This document shows, piece after piece, positions 61,000 to 64,000 of a DNA stretch of 64,000 nt. A program made the translations under genes and the position numbers. Under the pieces are notes generated by a model. That model had not been told where the DNA came from. It ran no database searches and worked only from the letters and a program-made list of their open reading frames with translations. The stretch is from Paenibacillus glycinis (GTDB taxonomy: Bacteria > Bacillota > Bacilli > Paenibacillales > Paenibacillaceae), in NCBI RefSeq assembly GCF_009909185.1, contig NZ_JAAAMV010000036.1, positions 1-64,000 of the forward strand, written 5' to 3'. The stretch's first letter is position 1; the number at the start of each line of letters is the position of its first letter.

Positions 61000-61719
61000 T
61001 CAAATGCGGCAAACGCCGTCTCCGCATAAGCCGCCGCCCGATTCGTCGTTCGGGGCGGCGTCCAGCATTTGCAGCGGATGTTCCTCCCGCCACGCCTGTT
61101 CGAGGATAGCCAAGAATGCGCTGCTTGTCCTTGCTCCGGATACGGCATACCGGTCATTGATGATATAGAACGGCGTTCCGGCAATCCCCAGCCTCGAGCC
61201 GTATTGCCGCTCTTGCTTGACGATATCCTTGTTTTGATCGCCGGCCAGCATCGCCGACACCTCCTCTGCTTGCAGGCCGACCTCGCCCGCAAGCTCGGCA
61301 AGCACGGCGCGGTCGCCGATATCCATGGCATCGGTGAAGTACGCTTTGGACACGCGGGTCATCCACGCTCCGGCTTTGCCCCGTGATTGGGCATATACGG
61401 CCACGCGAAGCGCGTCCGTCGTATTGGACGGAATCAAGTCGTCGAGGTTATAGGCAAGGCCTGCATCGCCGGCCATCTTGACCACCGATTCGTTTGCTTC
61501 TCTCGCGTAATCGGCGGTCATTCCCCCGCCATGGATTCGGGCCGTCCATTCGTAATAATTTTGCCCGGTGTTGCTCGGGGCGTCCGGGAACAGCTGAAAC
61601 GGCCGGTAGACGAGTTCGACTTGATCCTTGTGCGCGAACCGATTCAGGGCTGCTTCCAGGTTTGTTTTGCCGATATAGCAGAGCGGGCACATGACATCCG
61701 ACCACACCTCGATTTTCAT
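61000..61719 (-). CDS. FrnE-like DsbA-family oxidoreductase
   Basis: The 239-aa protein begins MKIEVWSDVMCPLCYIGKTN, with the thioredoxin-fold CPLC active site (C11, C14) and the inserted helical domain of FrnE-type proteins. A second cysteine pair occurs near the C-terminus (GGGLCGDGVC). No signal peptide is present, so it acts in the cytoplasm as a disulfide isomerase or glutathione-independent reductase. I chose ATG 61719, nine bases after GAGG; an upstream frame extension has no site. It is divergent from a TetR gene whose intergenic region holds two matching elements. Confidence 0.88.
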   Translation of the reverse strand: MKIEVWSDVMCPLCYIGKTNLEAALNRFAHKDQVELVYRPFQLFPDAPSNTGQNYYEWTARIHGGGMTADYAREANESVVKMAGDAGLAYNLDDLIPSNTTDALRVAVYAQSRGKAGAWMTRVSKAYFTDAMDIGDRAVLAELAGEVGLQAEEVSAMLAGDQNKDIVKQERQYGSRLGIAGTPFYIINDRYAVSGARTSSAFLAILEQAWREEHPLQMLDAAPNDESGGGLCGDGVCRI

Positions 61720-61800
61720 GCGTTTTCGCCTCTTTTCTCCATTTTGTACTGCTGGGCCAATCCACATGTCCGCATGCTGTCGACAGCAAAATCAACATCG

Positions 61801-61814
61801 GTTGATTAATTAAC
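61801..61814. promoter_or_regulatory. TetR-type operator half-pair, left
   Basis: GTTGATTAATTAAC reads the same as the opposite strand of 61878-61891 except for one base. The two sites face each other 64 bases apart between the FrnE and TetR genes, as if for a TetR protein controlling both promoters. ATCAAC-ATCG-GTTGAT (61791-61806) overlaps the left site and adds further symmetry. Confidence 0.55.
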
Positions 61815-61877
61815 ATGTATTGATTTATATTATAGAGAGTCCCGGCAGGATCTCAATCGTTAATCGACCGGGAACTG

Positions 61878-61891
61878 TTAACTAATCAACG
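61878..61891. promoter_or_regulatory. TetR-type operator half-pair, right
   Basis: GTTAACTAATCAAC is the near-complement copy of 61801-61814, 42 bases before the TetR start codon. Together they flank the shared promoter region. Confidence 0.55.
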
Positions 61892-61933
61892 CCGCATCGC
61901 AAAGTGTTTATCAAAGGACGGTGATCGTGCGCC

Positions 61934-62518
61934 ATGGCAAAATCGGATCGCAGAATCAAGAAGACCCGGGAAGCCATCCATCAAGCGTTGATCGCGCTGA
62001 TGGCCGAGAAAAGCTTCGAGCATATCACGATCAACCACATCTCGGAAAAGGCCGATCTTAATAGAGGGACGATTTATTTGCATTTCGCGGACAAGTACGA
62101 TCTGCTCGATCAATGCATGCAGGCTCGTTTGGACGCGATGGCGACGTTCTGCACGTTATCGAGACCGGGCGAGGAAGACACCGATATCGCGCGGTCCCTG
62201 CTGCCGATGTTCCGGTACTTCGAAGAGCATTACGCGTTCTTTTCCTCCATGCTGGCGGACAAAGGAATCACCTGCTTTCGGGAGCGACTGATTCATATGG
62301 TCCAAAACGGCTTGATCGAACGGCTCTTGACCGAAGCTTCGAACCGGGAAGCGCGGGACGAGGTCGCGGTTCAGTTCATGGCTTCCGCGTACGTCGGCGT
62401 CGTGGAATGGTGGATCAAACACCGAATGCCGCTCTCGCCGGAGGTCATGGCGGGGAAGCTCTGGGACATGCTGGAGCTCCACTATGCCGCGATCCGGTTA
62501 AGCTCGACGCCCGGATAG
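61934..62518 (+). CDS. TetR/AcrR-family regulator (copy 1)
   Basis: The 194-aa protein has a TetR helix-turn-helix (ITINHISEKADLNRGTIYLHFADKYDLLDQ) and a conserved C-terminal helix ending in SAYVGVVEWWIKHRM. It is clearly paralogous to the TetR gene at 62655-63200, which lies tail-to-tail with it. It is divergent from the FrnE/OYE genes and is likely their repressor, sensing a reactive electrophile or quinone. Confidence 0.9.
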   Translation: MAKSDRRIKKTREAIHQALIALMAEKSFEHITINHISEKADLNRGTIYLHFADKYDLLDQCMQARLDAMATFCTLSRPGEEDTDIARSLLPMFRYFEEHYAFFSSMLADKGITCFRERLIHMVQNGLIERLLTEASNREARDEVAVQFMASAYVGVVEWWIKHRMPLSPEVMAGKLWDMLELHYAAIRLSSTPG

Positions 62519-62568
62519 CTGCGAACCTGAGCGTTCGGGACGCCGGCCGTATCCGTCTCGACGCACGC

Positions 62569-62604
62569 AAAGAAGCTGCCGATGCAACGATCGGCAGCTT
62601 CTTT
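62569..62604. terminator. Bidirectional terminator between the two TetR genes
   Basis: A perfect 15-bp stem (AAAGAAGCTGCCGAT and complement, loop GCAACG) serves both convergent TetR genes. Confidence 0.92.
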
Positions 62605-62654
62605 GGCGATTAACGCTTGATATCTTCGGCCTTCCCCCGGCCTTTCTTCGATCT

Positions 62655-63200
62655 TTACAAATTCCGCTCCAGCAAGATACCCAGCTGCTCGGCCAACACT
62701 TGATGCGGGAACGGTCTATCGTTCGCGAACCACCATTCCACGACGCCTACATAGGCCGAAGCAACGAACTTTACGATCACCGCTTCGTGCAGCCCCTGGT
62801 TTTTTCCTTGCGCGACATCCGCCTCCCCCCCGAACGCTTCGACCAGAAAATCGAGAAACCGAGTCCGGAAATAAGGCGCTCCCTTGCTCGCCAGCATCGT
62901 CGAGAAGAAGGGATAGTGGCGTTCGAAGTATTCGGTCCAGACCGGCGAACCGGCGAGATAATCGACGCCTGCCCCAGCGGTGCATTTATTGCGGAGCTCT
63001 TGGAAATGCGATTCGATCAGCTTATCGAGCAGATCGTATTTATCCAAATAATGCAGATAGATCGTCCCTCGGCTCACGTTGGCCCGATCGGAAATATCCT
63101 GAATCGTAATTTCGTCGAAATTTTTCTCGGCCATCAGCTCGACAACGGCTTTCTTGACCGCTTCCTGCGTTTTGAGTATGCGTCGATCCACTTTGGACAA
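62655..63200 (-). CDS. TetR/AcrR-family regulator (copy 2)
   Basis: The 181-aa protein has the HTH ITIQDISDRANVSRGTIYLHYLDKYDLLDK and the end SAYVGVVEWWFANDRP, matching copy 1. I place the start at TTG 63200, six bases after GGTGAG; a TTG at 63236 also opens the frame but without a site. It is divergent from the SDR gene at the window end. Inverted TAATGTACA and TGTACATTA elements lie in between and may be its operators. Confidence 0.82.
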   Translation of the reverse strand: MSKVDRRILKTQEAVKKAVVELMAEKNFDEITIQDISDRANVSRGTIYLHYLDKYDLLDKLIESHFQELRNKCTAGAGVDYLAGSPVWTEYFERHYPFFSTMLASKGAPYFRTRFLDFLVEAFGGEADVAQGKNQGLHEAVIVKFVASAYVGVVEWWFANDRPFPHQVLAEQLGILLERNL

Positions 63201-63255
63201 TGTAGGCTCACCGGACTTTCCGTAAATAATAGGCAATTTTAACGCGTGCGTTCAG

Positions 63256-63330
63256 TAATGTACAGATCGCGCCGATCTAACAATTGCAGCATTAATGAAC
63301 TCACATATAATTATAGACAGATGTACATTA
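63256..63330. promoter_or_regulatory. Inverted TAATGTACA/TGTACATTA elements
   Basis: TAATGTACA (63256-63264) and TGTACATTA (63322-63330) are exact inverse copies 57 bases apart in the gap between the second TetR gene and the SDR gene. They are candidate operators for that TetR protein. Confidence 0.45.
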
Positions 63331-63378
63331 ATACATCAAGGTTCGTGATCTCATTTATTTTGAAGGGAGTTTTGCAGG

Positions 63379-64000
63379 ATGAACGATAGATCCGATTCCC
63401 TCTCGGGAAAAGTCGCCTTCGTTACCGGAGGAGCCCGCAGCATCGGGGCGGCAATCGTAAGAAGGTTCGCAAGCGAGGGCGCGTCCGTGGCCTTCACCTA
63501 TGTCAGCGCGCAAACCAAAGCGGAAGAATTGGTGCGGGAAATTCAAGAAGCCGGCGGCGTCGCGCTGGCCATTCGTGCCGACAGCGCCGACGTCGGCGCC
63601 GTGAAGGGCGCCATCGCGGAAACCATCGACGCGTTCGGCGACATCGATATCGTGGTGAACAACGCCGGCATCGCGAACGTGAAGCCCTACGACCAGATGA
63701 CGATGGAAGAATTCGATCAGCTCGTAGCCGTGAATTTCAGGGCGGTGTTCGCCACGATCCAAGCTGCGGGTCCGCAGATGACAGCCGGCGGACGCGTCAT
63801 CAATATCGGCAGCATCAATGCCGATTGGAATCCGATCCCGGGAAACAGCGCCTACGCCGCGACCAAAGCCGCAGTGGCCGGGTTGACGCGCGGTTTGGCC
63901 CGCGATCTGGCCCCGAAGGGCGTGACGGTCAATACGATTCAGCCGGGGCCGATCGATACGGACATGAACCCGGCGGAAGGTCCTTACGCGTCGCTCGTCG
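63379..64000 (+). CDS. SDR-family oxidoreductase, cut by window end
   Basis: The visible 207 codons start at ATG 63379, nine bases after GGAG, with MNDRSDSLSGKVAFVTGGAR and continue with the GGARSIG cofactor loop, the NNAG motif (VVNNAGIANVKPY), serine in INIGSINADWNP and YAATKAAVAG (Y-x-x-x-K). It is a classical short-chain dehydrogenase of FabG-like length, reducing a carbonyl with NAD(P)H. The 3' end lies beyond the window. It is divergent from the second TetR gene and is its likely target. Confidence 0.9.
   Translation, partial: MNDRSDSLSGKVAFVTGGARSIGAAIVRRFASEGASVAFTYVSAQTKAEELVREIQEAGGVALAIRADSADVGAVKGAIAETIDAFGDIDIVVNNAGIANVKPYDQMTMEEFDQLVAVNFRAVFATIQAAGPQMTAGGRVINIGSINADWNPIPGNSAYAATKAAVAGLTRGLARDLAPKGVTVNTIQPGPIDTDMNPAEGPYASLV

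Noticed and set aside
1..64000. Insertion sequences, prophage genes or restriction-modification genes
   Set aside because: I looked for transposase, integrase, terminase and methyltransferase patterns on both strands and saw none.

Overview
The window looks like a chromosomal segment of a high-GC, Gram-positive, soil-type Bacillota of the Paenibacillaceae (Paenibacillus or Cohnella-like). The evidence is strong AGGAGG-type ribosome binding sites, lipobox solute-binding proteins, SLH-domain surface proteins, YesS-type membrane AraC regulators, a Bacillus-type SdhC, and many carbohydrate ABC transporters with GH88, GH16 and GH4 enzymes. I see no rRNA, tRNA, CRISPR array, prophage or insertion sequence. 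The genes are almost all on the minus strand; most plus-strand genes are divergent regulators.

Layout. (1) 0.1-1.5 kb: an NmrA-type oxidoreductase and its Rrf2 regulator, both preceded by the same 15-bp palindrome. (2) 1.6-10.8 kb: an oligosaccharide uptake locus with an LplA-type lipoprotein, two permeases, a GH88 unsaturated glucuronyl hydrolase, a membrane AraC regulator and a second, paralogous solute-binding lipoprotein. (3) 11.0-13.1 kb: a spermidine-synthase-like protein and a small cohesin-like/SLH surface protein. (4) 13.3-20.7 kb: one gene for a 2406-residue secreted enzyme with two GH16 domains, repeated binding domains, a CBM9-like domain, a cohesin-like domain, two FIVAR repeats and a degenerate dockerin. 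It has a CcpA-type operator at its promoter. (5) 20.9-30.4 kb: an sdhC without sdhA or sdhB, an amidase, a kinase-like phosphotransferase, a D-2-hydroxyacid dehydrogenase, an ECF sigma/anti-sigma pair, and small redox enzymes each next to a regulator. One of these, a nitroreductase, lacks a start codon.

(6) 30.4-34.2 kb: an MDR oxidoreductase with a divergent AraC regulator, then mqo. (7) 34.3-40.4 kb: a six-gene operon (Ugp-like ABC transporter, HAD phosphatase, SMR exporter, calcineurin-like phosphoesterase) opposite a GbsR-type regulator. I read this as a possible choline-phosphodiester scavenging unit. (8) 40.5-46.1 kb: a cupin protein, an SDR with a TetR regulator and a palindromic operator, a Gfo/Idh dehydrogenase, an S51 peptidase and a lipoprotein of unknown function. 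(9) 46.4-58.7 kb: a glycoside catabolism regulon with GntR regulator, GH4 enzyme, ABC transporter, isomerase, Gfo/Idh dehydrogenase, gamma-glutamyltransferase-like protein, BadF-type sugar kinase and MFS transporter. A 13-bp element is shared by the two minus-strand promoters. (10) 58.9-59.5 kb: a 190-residue protein made of about 30 FPGGG pentapeptides. (11) 59.8-64.0 kb: an Old Yellow Enzyme, a FrnE/DsbA-type protein, two tail-to-tail paralogous TetR regulators and an SDR cut by the window end.

Two themes recur: uptake and breakdown of plant or microbial glycans, and small NAD(P)H- or flavin-dependent detoxification enzymes paired with their own regulator. The least familiar items are the GH16 giant with its SLH partner, the GbsR/Ugp-like/phosphoesterase operon and the FPGGG repeat protein. 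Family assignments come from reading motifs by eye; no database search was run.
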